Assembly: GCA_001772005.1 (NCBI GenBank)
Contig: MERI01000162.1
Span: 1-50,249, forward strand
Direction: 5' to 3'
Length of the DNA: 50,249 nt
Origin: Betaproteobacteria bacterium RIFCSPLOWO2_12_FULL_62_58
Lineage (GTDB): Bacteria > Pseudomonadota > Gammaproteobacteria > Burkholderiales > SG8-41
Shown in pieces: positions 15,294 through 24,404 of this stretch; position 1 is the first letter of the stretch; each line of letters starts with the position of its first letter. A model generated the notes under the pieces. That model saw only the letters and a list, made by a program, of their open reading frames with translations. It ran no database searches and was not told the origin of the DNA. The translations under genes and the position numbers were made by a program.

Positions 15294-16826
15294 TTACGCT
15301 GCGCGCTTTTCCCTTGCAACGCGCGCGGCACTGCGCCCCGCGATCCGCCCGAATACCGTGCCGCTCGTGAGGCCGCTTGCTGACGGGTAGTTGAAATAGA
15401 AGAGCCCTCCCACCATTTCCCCCGCTGCAAATAGGCCGCCGATAGGCTCGTGGTTGGTGTTGACGACTTGAGCCTCATTCGTGATCCGAACGCCGCCGAA
15501 AGTAAAGGTGACGCCGCAGGTAACCGCGTACGCCTCGAATGGAGACGTGTCTATGGTATTGGCCCAGTTCGACTTCGGCATGGCCAATCCACGAGTGCAC
15601 CTGCCGTCTTTGACATTGGGGTTGAAGGGAATCCCGGTTTGAACGGCGGCATTGAATTCCGTGATGGTCTTCAGCAATTGTTCGCTGTTGACGTCCCCCA
15701 GCCTGGCAGCCAGATCCTCGATAGTGTCCGCTCGAACCCTGGTGACGTGCCTGGTCCGATACTCGGATCGCAGCAGATGCAGCACTTTTGCATCATATAT
15801 CTCCCACGCGAACTGTCCCGGCTGCTCCAGAACGATGCCGCCATACTTTGCATAAGTGTAGCTCCTGAAGTCCGCACCCTCGTCGAGAAATCGCCTGCCA
15901 TCCGCGTTTACGAATATGCCGAAAGGATAGCTCCCGCGCTCAAGATCGTCCGTTACGCTCAGATCGCCGAACTCGGGCGCATAGCGCTCCCATCCGATCG
16001 TGTGGCACCCCGACCAGTGCCCGTAGGGTTGCGCCCCGATACGCAGCGCCATCGCCAGCCCGTCGCCGGTGTTGTATTTCGTACCTCTCACCTTCGCAAG
16101 ATCCCACCCCCGGCCCAGGTAACGGCTGCGCCACTCCGCGTTTGCCTCGAACCCGCCGCATGCCAGGACGACTGTTCCCGCGAGGCAGGTCCGCGTGGTT
16201 CCGTGGACTCTCGCCACCACCCCGGACACGCCGGCATCGGCGTGCATCAGGTCCTGCACCCACGCGCCGTAGACGATGTCGATGCCTCGTTGTTCTGCTG
16301 CCTTGTAGAGCGTGCTGACCAAACCCGGTCCCCCTCCCCATGCGGCAAGCGCCGCGCCTCCCCAGAACTTGAACTTGCCGTCAACCTTGAATGCCTGCCG
16401 CCCGAATTGCGGCATGAAGCGCACGCCGTATTGTCGCAGCCAGTGCATAGCCGAATTGCTGCCCTTGACCAGGATCTCGCATAAATCCGGGTCCGTTTTG
16501 TTTTGAGTAATTCTCGCCATGTCGTCGAAGAACTGCTCCTCGGTGTAGATGCCAAAGTCGCTGCAGGAAACCTCTTCATCGGTCAGATCGGGGCACAGGG
16601 CGCGTATGTCATCGACGCCGTTATAAACGAATCGCATGAGACCTTCGGTGTAACTGCTGTTCCCGCCGCGCTCGGATTCCGGCGCGCGCTCGAGCAAGAG
16701 CACTGTTGCGCCTTGCTCGCGTGCGGAAAGCGCTGCACAAAGCGCGGCGTTTCCTCCGCCCACAACTACCACGTCAAAGGTGCCGGTTTCAGCGTTCATG
16801 TCGGCGTGCATCTGCTGCGGCTTCAT
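15294..16826 (-). CDS. tcuA: FAD-dependent tricarballylate dehydrogenase-like flavoprotein (TcuA family)
   Basis: 510-residue flavoprotein of the fumarate-reductase/succinate-dehydrogenase superfamily; TcuA oxidises tricarballylate to cis-aconitate. An N-terminal FAD-binding motif VVVVGGGNAAL (about 19-29) is followed by ERGGNSSYTEG, a C-terminal FAD contact segment GGLFAAGEMVGGLF and SASGLTSGTVFGRIAG. The ATG at 16826 is chosen because it overlaps the TGA of the upstream metallo-hydrolase gene in an ATGA arrangement and GGAG lies upstream; the frame extends further 5' without coding character. Substrate specificity within the family is not certain; 3-ketosteroid dehydrogenase-like relatives share the fold. 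Confidence 0.8.
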   Translation of the reverse strand: MKPQQMHADMNAETGTFDVVVVGGGNAALCAALSAREQGATVLLLERAPESERGGNSSYTEGLMRFVYNGVDDIRALCPDLTDEEVSCSDFGIYTEEQFFDDMARITQNKTDPDLCEILVKGSNSAMHWLRQYGVRFMPQFGRQAFKVDGKFKFWGGAALAAWGGGPGLVSTLYKAAEQRGIDIVYGAWVQDLMHADAGVSGVVARVHGTTRTCLAGTVVLACGGFEANAEWRSRYLGRGWDLAKVRGTKYNTGDGLAMALRIGAQPYGHWSGCHTIGWERYAPEFGDLSVTDDLERGSYPFGIFVNADGRRFLDEGADFRSYTYAKYGGIVLEQPGQFAWEIYDAKVLHLLRSEYRTRHVTRVRADTIEDLAARLGDVNSEQLLKTITEFNAAVQTGIPFNPNVKDGRCTRGLAMPKSNWANTIDTSPFEAYAVTCGVTFTFGGVRITNEAQVVNTNHEPIGGLFAAGEMVGGLFYFNYPSASGLTSGTVFGRIAGRSAARVAREKRAA

Positions 16827-17800
16827 TTCCAAACACTCCGCCCCCCGCCACGCTCCTTGCGGTAGCGCGCCATGCGTGCGTGCATGTCCATTGCATTCGG
16901 CTTCGCGCCGCCGCCGGCGAACTCGCGGTAGAGCGCGTGGACATTGACCACGATGCGCTCGTCGTCGATCCAGTCGCGGTATGCGTCGAGCGGGATATCG
17001 CGCGCAGCCTCGTCTGCGCTCATGCTGGCGTCGAAGCGCTTGCGTGTTGCCGCCGTGACGTACTCGAAATAGCCCTTGAGGGCGAGCACGCCCTGCTTGT
17101 CGGTGATCGGGCCGTGCCCCGGCACGATGGTTTCCACATCCCAACCGAGGATCATGTCGCACGCCTTGATCCAGTTCGAAACCGGGCCGGCCCACACCGC
17201 CGGGTGCCCGCCGATGAACAGAATGTCGCCCGTGAACACGGTGCGGTCCCCGGGCACGTAGGCGAGCACGTCGCCGCGCGTGTGGGCCGGTCCGACGTTG
17301 GTGAGCCGCACTTCCTTGGCGCCGACGTGCAGCGTCAGTTCGCGGTCGAACACCTCCGTGGGCGGGGTGTAGACGATGCCCTCGAAATCGAACCGCCCGT
17401 CATACAGCTCATGCCACGCCGCGCCGGCTGCGCCGTGCTGCCGCCAGTTGCGCATCATGGCCGCGCGCTCTTCGGGCCGCCGTTGCGCCATCTCCTCGGC
17501 GCAGGCGCGGCTCGCGATGATGCGCGCGCCGCTGACGAGTTGGTTGCCATAGGTGTGGTCGCCGTTGGAGTGGGTGTTGACCAGCGTGCCGATGCGGCTC
17601 GCAGCCGGAACCGCGGCGCGGTACCCGTCGAGCATCTCGCGTGTGTGCTTGAGGTCCATCAGCGTGTCGACGAGCAGCGTCTCGCCCTGGTCGACGATCA
17701 GGCCCGAGTTGCTGTAGCCCCAACTGCCGTCCGGCTGCAGCCAGGCGTAACAACCGTTCCCCAGATCGTGCAGGCCCCTCGTGTACTGCCATTTCGCCAT
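16823..17800 (-). CDS. MBL-fold metallo-hydrolase with HxNxDH metal motif
   Basis: 325-residue metallo-beta-lactamase-fold protein. The usual HxHxDH metal motif reads HSNGDH (NTHSNGDHTYGNQ), so the second His is Asn. Later ligands are visible as GPAHTRGDVLAY and GDILFIGGHP, then VPGHGP. A subgroup of this superfamily with HxNGDH is known to me from SoxH-like proteins, so this may be normal rather than damage. It overlaps the TcuA-like gene by ATGA, giving a two-gene operon, and may act on a product or detoxify a side product of that enzyme. No signal peptide seen. Confidence 0.8.
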   Translation of the reverse strand: MAKWQYTRGLHDLGNGCYAWLQPDGSWGYSNSGLIVDQGETLLVDTLMDLKHTREMLDGYRAAVPAASRIGTLVNTHSNGDHTYGNQLVSGARIIASRACAEEMAQRRPEERAAMMRNWRQHGAAGAAWHELYDGRFDFEGIVYTPPTEVFDRELTLHVGAKEVRLTNVGPAHTRGDVLAYVPGDRTVFTGDILFIGGHPAVWAGPVSNWIKACDMILGWDVETIVPGHGPITDKQGVLALKGYFEYVTAATRKRFDASMSADEAARDIPLDAYRDWIDDERIVVNVHALYREFAGGGAKPNAMDMHARMARYRKERGGGRSVWK

Positions 17801-17865
17801 GGTCAGCCGTCAATAAATTGGAGAGACGATAATTAACCGCGGATACACACCGGTAACAACCGATG

Positions 17866-17995
17866 AACGGTTGAATGAGTAAAGGATTCTCCCTCCCCGT
17901 GACTTGGGGAGAGCCTGCGCAGCAGGCGAGGGGTCCGGGCCAGAGCCTGCCCCGGACTTGATCCGGGGGTGAGGGGGTTCACTCATTCACCCCCC
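17866..17995. repeat. Composite palindromic intergenic element
   Basis: Outer arms TGAATGAGT (about 17870) and ACTCATTCA (17981-17989) enclose CTCCCC/GGGGAG hairpin sequence and CCCCGGACTTGATCCGGGG. The 33 bases 17937-17969 occur as an exact reverse complement at 39779-39811. Same architecture as the 3825-3937 block. Confidence 0.75.
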
Positions 17996-18000
17996 CGATC

Positions 18001-18210
18001 GGCGGTTTCATCGCCTTTGTATGTTTCTTGACATAGCTTCTAATATAAACTGAAGGCGGGGAGACATAAAATGGTCTTTGTTTCTTGTTTGTCTAGCGCT
18101 CGCATTCACCCTTCACCCGTTCACTCGTTCACGGAATTTAGGTTGCTTGACTCCAAAATAGGGGTGGGGGAAGCTGTGGCGAATCCTGCCGTACGGAACG
18201 AGGCGAGAAT
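18001..18210 (+). other. Leader region upstream of the SulP gene
   Basis: No gene. TTGACA at 18028-18033 and TATAAA at 18044-18049 are present but only ten bases apart, so they do not form a standard promoter together. Octamer repeats related to the 3825 array (TTCACCC/TTCACTCG) lie at about 18105-18135. Confidence 0.4.
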
Positions 18211-20421
18211 ATGACGAGCGCGGAGCGCGTAAGCGGCGCCGGTCTGTCCGGCGACCTGTGGGGCGGTCTTGCCGCGATGCTGGTCGCGCTGCCTTCGTCG
18301 ATCGCCTTCGGGGTTTTGATCTATACGGCGATCGGGCCAGACTATGCGGGCGAAGGCGCGCTTGCCGGCATTCTCGGCGCGGCGGCTCTCGGGATCGTGG
18401 CGCCGCTCGTCGGCCGCAACGGCGGTTTCATCACCGCGCCGTGCGCGCCTGCCGCGGCGGTCATGTCGGCCCTTGCCGCCGAGCTTGCCGCAAGCGGCGA
18501 ACTCACCAGCGACCGGATCATGATGCTCCTCGCCGTCACCGCGCTGCTCTCCGCGCTGTTTCAGATCCTCTACGGCGTGGTGCGCGCGGGGCGGCTCATC
18601 AAGTTCATCCCGTACCAGGTCGTGAGCGGCTACCTGTCCGGAGTGGCGGTGATCATCGCGCTGGGTCAGTTGCCGAAGCTGCTCGGCCTGCCAAAGGAAG
18701 TTTCGCTGGCCCATGGACTCGTCTCGCCGCAGCTATGGAACTGGACCGGGATCGCGGTCGGCCTCGCGACCGTTGCCGCGATGGTGCTCGCGCCGCGGCT
18801 CACGCAGAAAATCCCGGCCGCGATTCTCGGGCTGCTGGCCGGGATCGCCGCGTACTTCGCGTTCGCGCTGATCAACAGCGATCTGCTCCGGCTTCAGGGT
18901 AATCCATTGCTGATCGGGCCGATCGAAGCCTCCGGCTCGTTCATCGATGCGGTCGGTTCGCGGACCCTGTCGCTGCTGCAGGTGCGGATGGACGACATCG
19001 GCTTGATCTTCATCTCCGCGCTCACGCTCTCGGTGCTGCTCTCGATCGACACGCTCAAGACCGGCGTGGTGCTCGACGCGCTCGCGCGCCGCCGCCACGA
19101 ATCCAATCGCGAACTGATGGGGCAGGGCGCGGCGAACGCCGCCGCGTTCTTCATCGGGGGCATGCCCGGCGCCGGGACGATGGGCGCGACGCTGGTGAAC
19201 TTTACCAGCGGCGGCCGAACACCGTGGTCGGGCGTCGCTGAAGGCGTGTTCGTGGTGCTTGCTTTCGTGCTGGTCGGCGGGCTGATCGCCTGGGTGCCGA
19301 TCGGGGCGCTCGCTGGCCTGCTGCTGGTAGTTGCCTGGCGCATGTTCGACCGCGGCATGTTCCGGCTGGCGCTGCAGCGCTCCACGCGCATCGATTTCGG
19401 CGTCATTGCCACCGTGGTGCTCGTCGCGCAGGTGGGGCTGATCGCAGCCTCCGTGGTGGGCATCTGCCTCGCGATCCTGCTCTTCATCCGCGACCAGATC
19501 CGCGGCTCGGTGATCGTGAACAAGCTCGATCTGCGCGGGGTGCGCTCCAAGCGCCGGCGCCTCGTCGCCGAAGGCGAGATTCTCGATGCCGGCGGCGATG
19601 AAGCCGCCGTGGTGCAGCTCCAGGGGAACCTGTTCTTCGGCACGACCGATCAGCTCTTTTCCGAACTGGAGCGGGATCTCGCGAGCCGGCGCTTCCTGCT
19701 CATCGACCTGCGCCGCGTGCAGTCGATGGATTTCACCGCCGCGCACCTGTTCGAGCAGATGAAGGAACGGCTGCAAGAGCGTGGCGGCGAGCTGCTCTTC
19801 AGCGGCATGCCGTCCAGTCTTCCCACTCGCCAGGACATCGAGCACTACATGGAGCAGCTCGACCTGGTGCGCAGCGGCGGAGGTATCCGCGTCTTCGACA
19901 CGCGCGACGGCGCGATTGAATGGATGGAAGACAGGATCCTGGAAGCGGCGGGCTGGACGCCGGAGGAAGAGGGACCGCCGCTCGGCCTCGGCGAGATCGA
20001 GATCTTAAGCGAATTCGACGCCGCGACAATCGGCGAGCTCACCGGCGCGGTAAAGGAGATTTCGGTAACGGCGGGCGGCCGAATCTGCTCCCGCGGCGAC
20101 CAAGGCGACGAGATTTTCCTGGTGCGGCGCGGACGCGTCCGCGCGCTGCTGCCGCTCGAAGGCGGCAAGCGCCATCATCTCGCTACCTTCTGCCGGGGCG
20201 ACTTCTTCGGCGAGATGGCGTTTCTCGATCGTGAGCGGCGCTCGGCGGACGTCGAAGCGGCCACGGCGACTGACCTCTACGTGCTCTCGCGCGAGCGCTT
20301 CGACGCACTGGTGAAAACGAACCCCGCCCTCGGTGGAAGGGTCTTCGAGCAACTCGCGTTTGCGCTGTCGAAGCGCCTGCGCGCGGCGGACACCGAATTG
20401 CGGGTGCTCGAAGAGCGCTGA
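18211..20421 (+). CDS. SulP anion permease with STAS and C-terminal cyclic-nucleotide-binding domain
   Basis: 736-residue inner-membrane transporter. The N-terminal SulP region (about 15-430) is strongly hydrophobic with 10-12 helices and contains GGFITAPCAPAAAVMSALAAE, FIPYQVVSGYLSGVAVII and MPGAGTMGATLVNFTSGGRT. A STAS domain follows (about 445-560; AAVVQLQGNLFFGTTDQLF, FLLIDLRRVQSMDFTAAH). The final 125 residues are a cNMP-binding domain (GDQGDEIFLVRRGRVRAL, GDFFGEMAFLDRERRSADVEA). Family members carry sulfate, bicarbonate or other anions. The cNMP domain suggests gating by cAMP or a related signal. Substrate is not determined. Confidence 0.92.
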   Translation: MTSAERVSGAGLSGDLWGGLAAMLVALPSSIAFGVLIYTAIGPDYAGEGALAGILGAAALGIVAPLVGRNGGFITAPCAPAAAVMSALAAELAASGELTSDRIMMLLAVTALLSALFQILYGVVRAGRLIKFIPYQVVSGYLSGVAVIIALGQLPKLLGLPKEVSLAHGLVSPQLWNWTGIAVGLATVAAMVLAPRLTQKIPAAILGLLAGIAAYFAFALINSDLLRLQGNPLLIGPIEASGSFIDAVGSRTLSLLQVRMDDIGLIFISALTLSVLLSIDTLKTGVVLDALARRRHESNRELMGQGAANAAAFFIGGMPGAGTMGATLVNFTSGGRTPWSGVAEGVFVVLAFVLVGGLIAWVPIGALAGLLLVVAWRMFDRGMFRLALQRSTRIDFGVIATVVLVAQVGLIAASVVGICLAILLFIRDQIRGSVIVNKLDLRGVRSKRRRLVAEGEILDAGGDEAAVVQLQGNLFFGTTDQLFSELERDLASRRFLLIDLRRVQSMDFTAAHLFEQMKERLQERGGELLFSGMPSSLPTRQDIEHYMEQLDLVRSGGGIRVFDTRDGAIEWMEDRILEAAGWTPEEEGPPLGLGEIEILSEFDAATIGELTGAVKEISVTAGGRICSRGDQGDEIFLVRRGRVRALLPLEGGKRHHLATFCRGDFFGEMAFLDRERRSADVEAATATDLYVLSRERFDALVKTNPALGGRVFEQLAFALSKRLRAADTELRVLEER

Positions 20422-20463
20422 GCGAGGCGGCTCGACCGATACAGGGAGGCGAAAGAGAACGTC

Positions 20464-22143
20464 ATGGCACGGATGAAAGCCGGTCGAGCGGTCATCGAAG
20501 CGTTACGGGCGGAAGGGGTCGAGTACACCTTCGGCGTGGTGGGCACGACCACCAACAGCATCGTCACCGAGATGTACGGCAGAAGCGATATCCGCTTCGT
20601 TGACACGCGGCACGAGGAGGGCGCGGCGTTCATGGCCTACGGCTACGCCCGCGCCTCGGGGAAGCCGACCGCGTGCATTACGACCTCCGGGCCGGGGTCG
20701 ACCAATCTGCTCACCGGCATCGCTCTGGCGTACAAGGGGCGCGCACCGGTCATGGTCATCGCCGGGGACGTGGCGCGCGATTACATCGAACGCGATGGCA
20801 GCCAGGCGTTCGACCTGGTTGGCCTGTTCAAGCCTGTGACCTATTCAGCCCGGCAGGTGAACAAGACCGAGCGCATCCCGGAGTTGCTCCATGACGCCTT
20901 TCGCACCGCGCTGTCGGGCAAGCGGGGGCCGGTATTCCTGGGAATTCCACGGGATCTCCTGGACGATCAGACCATCGAAACCGATGTCATGGCGCCGGAG
21001 ACCTACCGTGCCGTCGACGGCCGCATCCCGGGTGATCCGCAGGCCATCCAGCGGGCAGCGACGCTGCTGGCACAGGCGCAACGGCCGCTGCTGCTTGCGG
21101 GCGGCGGCGTTATCGACGCGGAGGCCGGCGCCGAGGCGGTGGCGCTCGCCGAGTTGCTGGACATGGCGCTCGTTCCTTCATACGGGCACAACGACGCCGT
21201 GCCCAACAGTCATCGCCTCTATATCGGCGCGCCGGGCCGCAGAGGGTCGGGCGAAGTCGCAGAAGCCATACACCACGCCGACGTCATCCTCGCTCTGGGG
21301 ACGCGCCTCAGTCAGTCCACGACGTACTGGAACGACAGCGTCATCAATCCACGCACACGCATCGTGCAGGTGGACATCGACTTGCAGGAGATCGGGCGCA
21401 ACTACCCGGTGGCGGTGGGCATCGCGGGAGACGCCAAGGCGGTGGCGCAGCAATTGCTCCAGGCGCTGCGTCAGGAGTTTCCGAAAGGACGGCCCAACCC
21501 GGCATGGCGCGCCGAAATAGAAACCCTGGCGGCGCGCCGTCACGCGCGGCTGCAGGCGGAACTGGCGCTCACCGGCGACCCTATGATGCCGCAGCGGGTC
21601 TACCCGGAGCTGCGCAAGGCGTTGCCACGCGATTGCATGGTGACCATCGACGCCGGCGTCGCGCCCGGCCTGAGCTACGACCGCCTCCATTTTGACCTGC
21701 CGCGCACCCTGTTCAACTACGCCGGTCACGGCGGGCTGGGCATGGGGTACTCTGTCGGCCTCGGCACCAAGCTCGGGCGGCCCGACCGCCCCGCGGTGAG
21801 CATACAAGGCGATGGCGGTTTCCTATACACCTCGCAGGAGATCAACACCGCCGTGCGCTGGGGCATCCCGCTGGTCAGCATCGTATTGAACAACCGCTGC
21901 CATGGCGCCGAAAAGTACCAGCAGCAGCGTTTTTATGACGGGCGTTATATCGGCGTGGATCTCGTCAACCCGCGCTTCGACCGGCTGGCGGAAGTGTATG
22001 GCGCGCGCGGGTTTTACGTGACACGCCCCGATGAGATTGCCGATGCCGTTGCCACGGCGCTCGCTGCGGGCGGCCCCGCCGTCATTGAAATTCCCGTTGC
22101 CGAGTATTTCCCTCCGCCGGCCCCCACGCCGGGCGGACACTGA
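20464..22143 (+). CDS. Thiamine-pyrophosphate enzyme, acetolactate synthase-like
   Basis: 559-residue TPP-dependent enzyme with the three-domain layout of the IlvB/oxalyl-CoA decarboxylase/benzoylformate decarboxylase family. The catalytic Glu is in RHEEGAAFMAYGYAR (about residue 50). SGPGSTNLLTGIA is the FAD/TPP-side loop; the TPP/Mg motif is GDGGFLYTSQEINTA with LNNR at the end. No regulatory subunit (ilvN/ilvH) follows, so a biosynthetic acetolactate synthase is less likely than a catabolic decarboxylase or sulfoacetaldehyde acetyltransferase-like enzyme. The ATG at 20464 follows GGGAGGCGAAAGAG, 42 bases after the SulP gene. Confidence 0.82.
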   Translation: MARMKAGRAVIEALRAEGVEYTFGVVGTTTNSIVTEMYGRSDIRFVDTRHEEGAAFMAYGYARASGKPTACITTSGPGSTNLLTGIALAYKGRAPVMVIAGDVARDYIERDGSQAFDLVGLFKPVTYSARQVNKTERIPELLHDAFRTALSGKRGPVFLGIPRDLLDDQTIETDVMAPETYRAVDGRIPGDPQAIQRAATLLAQAQRPLLLAGGGVIDAEAGAEAVALAELLDMALVPSYGHNDAVPNSHRLYIGAPGRRGSGEVAEAIHHADVILALGTRLSQSTTYWNDSVINPRTRIVQVDIDLQEIGRNYPVAVGIAGDAKAVAQQLLQALRQEFPKGRPNPAWRAEIETLAARRHARLQAELALTGDPMMPQRVYPELRKALPRDCMVTIDAGVAPGLSYDRLHFDLPRTLFNYAGHGGLGMGYSVGLGTKLGRPDRPAVSIQGDGGFLYTSQEINTAVRWGIPLVSIVLNNRCHGAEKYQQQRFYDGRYIGVDLVNPRFDRLAEVYGARGFYVTRPDEIADAVATALAAGGPAVIEIPVAEYFPPPAPTPGGH

Positions 22144-22147
22144 CGGG

Positions 22148-22210
22148 AGTGCAAAGTGCAAAGTGCGGAGTGTAGAGTGTAAAGTGCAAAGTGCAAAGTG
22201 CAGAGTGTTT
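22148..22210 (+). repeat. 7-bp tandem repeat (AGTGCAA), nine units
   Basis: Nine heptamers in register: AGTGCAA five times in total (units 1, 2, 6 and 7 exact, others differ at the last two or three bases: AGTGCGG, AGTGTAG, AGTGTAA, AGTGCAG, AGTGTTT). The array lies between the TPP enzyme stop and the ribosome-binding site of the deleted Bug gene. Confidence 0.92.
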
Positions 22211-22223
22211 TAGGGAGGGGAAT

Positions 22224-22934
22224 ATGAATGGCACGTTGCGGCGCTTTTTTCTGGCATTGTTGGCCATATCGTTCGTGTATGCGGGCTCTGCCGCGGCACA
22301 AAATTATCCGACCAGGCCGATACGCGCGATCGTGCCGTTCGTGCTGTCGGTGCATCCGTCGGTGCCGGTGAGGTCGGTGAAGGAGTTGATCGCGTTGGCG
22401 AAGGCGAGGCCCGGCGCGCTCAACTATTCGTCTTCGGGGCAGGCGAGCGCGACGCAAATGGCGACCGAACTCTTCAAGCTGCTGATGGGCACCGACATGG
22501 TGCATGTCCCGTTTACCGGTGGCGGTCCCGCTCTCGTGTCGGTGTTGAGCGGCGAGGTCTCGGTCTATCTCGGCAGCATCCCCGCGCTCCTGCCGCATAT
22601 GAAGTCCGGCCGGCTGCGGGCGCTCGGCGTAACCACCATGAAGCGCGATCCCGCGATTCCCGATGTCCCCACCGTTGCCGAAGCCGGCGTGCCCGGATAT
22701 CAGGCGGCGGAGTGGCAGGGCGTCGTCGTGCGCGCGGGAACGCCTGCGGCAATCGTCACGCGACTCAATCAGGATCTCGTGAAAATCCTGAAGGCGCCCG
22801 ACATCAACCAGCGCTTCGCGTCCGTCGGCGCGCAGGCGGTGGGCAGCACGCCCGAGGAGTTCGCGGAGCATATCAGGCACGAGCGCGACACCTGGTCGAA
22901 AGTGATCAAGGCGGCGGGGATACGGATCGAATAG
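22224..22934 (+). pseudogene. Bug-family solute-binding protein with an in-frame deletion of about 88 residues
   Basis: The ATG at 22224 has GGGAGGGG upstream and begins a normal signal peptide (FFLALLAISFVYAGSAAAQ). YPTRPIRAIVPF should be followed by the ligand loop PGG and about 88 residues of domain 1, but instead jumps to LSVHPSVPVRSVKEL. From there the protein is normal (ALNYSSSG, HVPFTGGGP, VPTVAEAGVPGY) to AGIRIE. Length 237 instead of about 325. The frame is preserved. The lost part contains the conserved ligand-contacting loops, so solute binding should be abolished; expression could still occur. Confidence 0.85.
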
Positions 22935-22936
22935 CT

Positions 22937-23033
22937 GGTAAGGCGTGACTGATAGGGCGTGATTGATGAAGCGTGACTAAAAACGTGGCCGGTCACGAAT
23001 CACCAGTCACGAATCACCAGTCACGAGTCACCC
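22937..23033. repeat. Palindromic GCGTGACT/AGTCACGAATCACC repeat cluster
   Basis: Three GCGTGAYTGATR-type units on the left face two AGTCACGAATCACC units plus CACGAGTCACC on the right, about 15 bases apart. The whole is an imperfect inverted repeat between the converging Bug pseudogene and the truncated hydrolase. Confidence 0.75.
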
Positions 23034-23036
23034 CTT

Positions 23037-23690
23037 TCAGATGTTCCCGCTTATCCAGTCCGCGATGTAATCGACGCCTACCTGCCGGTTGTCCACTTGC
23101 ACGTGCTCCGCGCCACCCTCGCCGGTAGTGAAGACCTTCAGGGTCTTGCGTTTGGAGCCGACTGCTTCGTAGAGTTTCCTGGCGGAGTCCAGCGGCACGA
23201 TCCGGTCGTTCTCGCCGTGCAGGACGAGGAACGGGCACTCGATGTTCCCCGCGACGCCGGCAAGGCTGAAGCGTTTCGCCATCGGCACTGCTTCGTCGAG
23301 GTCCTTCGCGCCGAATACCCACGGCACCTGGAAGTGCGACTGCGCGCTTTTCTTCGCGTCGCTTTTCACCGCCTGCCGGATGCCATCGACCCATTCCTCC
23401 ATGCTCCAGTGCATGGCCCCGAACGCGATGCAGCCGGCGTAGCGTTTCTCGAAGGCGACGATGCGCGGCGCGTAGTAGCCGCCGAAGCTGTAGCCCATCA
23501 CCGCCACTCGCTTTGGGTCGACTTCCGGCCGCGCGGCGACGTATTCGTAGGCCGCGGTGCCCGCGGCTTCGTAGTCGTAGCGCGTCTTGATGTCCCGCAG
23601 CCGGATCGATTCGCCCTGTCCCGGCCCGTCGATCGCGAGCGTGTGCCAGCCGCGCCCGGCGAATTCGAGGCCGTTGAACAACACGCTCAT
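23037..23690 (-). pseudogene. FrsA-like alpha/beta hydrolase, 5'-truncated
   Basis: 217 residues aligned to the C-terminal half of the hydrolase at 27834: MSVLFNGLEFAGRGWHTLAIDGPGQ versus MSVLFAGLEFAARGFHTLAIDGPGQ, with the same nucleophile MGYSFGGYY (Ser68 here), acid ENDRIVP and end DYIADWISGNI. About 187 N-terminal residues, the cap domain, are missing. A damaged remnant of the upstream FDGMDNCKE region (ATGGACTCGA, 23691-23702) lies out of frame before the first ATG. The catalytic triad is retained, so a truncated product is conceivable but unlikely to fold normally. Confidence 0.85.
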
Positions 23691-23767
23691 TCGAGTCCAT
23701 CGTGTCTCTTACAGTGGGCCCGCCTCAAGAATCGGCTCGTTGGCGGTATTCGTGGGTAGATTGTCGC

Positions 23768-24049
23768 TCAGTTGCGGATGTTTTGCTGGCTGAGGAAGCG
23801 GTATAGCTTGCGGCAAGTGGCATCGAAGGCGTTCTGTTCGGATTCTGCGATACGGGGCCAGACGAGCGGCCCGCCGTCTTCTTCGATGAGATCGCAGAGG
23901 ACGTCTTGGACGGGTCGCATGGCGAGATCGGGATCGTCGTGGCGACGGCGGACGATCTCGCCACCGAGCATCCAGATGCGGTCGCGGTGGCGGGAGAGCG
24001 TCTTGTGGGCGAGTCCGTGGTGCAGGAGATCGATCAGGAAGGGCTCGAT
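23768..24049 (-). pseudogene. Fragment of an unrecognised conserved protein, 5'-truncated
   Basis: The frame is blocked by TAA at 24050-24052 and then reads EPFLIDLLHHGLAHKTLSRHRDRIWMLGGEI to the stop, ending LSQQNIRN. I know the pattern of LSxKTxxRHxDxxWxLGGE from small uncharacterised bacterial proteins but cannot name a function. No start codon exists before residue 27 (ATG at 23971). It appears to be the 3' part of a gene cut upstream. The base composition does not differ visibly from its neighbours. Confidence 0.5.
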
Positions 24050-24137
24050 TTACGATGCTCGCTGCGTGCAGGATCATAACGTATGAGCGATTTCTAATCG
24101 TCTATGCAGTGCCTGGAACCGGTGGTAGCATACATTG

Positions 24138-24398
24138 ATGCTCGTAGTCTCAGCATTTTTTGGGATCATCGTTCGAATGTTCTTCGACGATCACGAACCA
24201 CCGCATTTTCATGTCGAGTACCAAGGTCAATTGGCAACGTTCGATTTCCCTGGGAAACTACTTGCCGGGACGATCCGGTCCGCGAGGGCGAAACGTCTCG
24301 TGCGGGAATGGGCACGGCTTCACGAACATGAACTTCGAGCGAACTGGAAGAAACTGAAGGCGCTTCAGCCACTTCGCCAGATCGCACCGTTGGAGTGA
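24138..24398 (+). CDS. DUF4160 domain protein
   Basis: 86 residues. The core VRMFFDDHEPPHFHVEYQG is the DUF4160 signature (FFDDHxPPHFHVxY). The family is usually paired with a DUF2442 protein, as here, and such pairs are often annotated as toxin-antitoxin-like, though activity is not established to my knowledge. The ATG at 24138 is preferred; a TTG lies one codon upstream. No strong ribosome-binding site. The C-terminus is Lys/Leu-rich helix. Seven bases separate it from the next gene. Confidence 0.8.
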   Translation: MLVVSAFFGIIVRMFFDDHEPPHFHVEYQGQLATFDFPGKLLAGTIRSARAKRLVREWARLHEHELRANWKKLKALQPLRQIAPLE

Positions 24399-24404
24399 GA
24401 GACC

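Noticed and set aside
18028..18049. Promoter TTGACA/TATAAA for the SulP gene
   Set aside because: The elements are only ten bases apart, too close for a sigma70 promoter.
18733..19845. Long minus-strand frame in the SulP gene
   Set aside because: His/Arg/Asp-rich shadow of a high-GC gene with a clear product on the plus strand.
20464..22143. Biosynthetic acetolactate synthase operon (ilvBN)
   Set aside because: No regulatory subunit or other branched-chain genes nearby.
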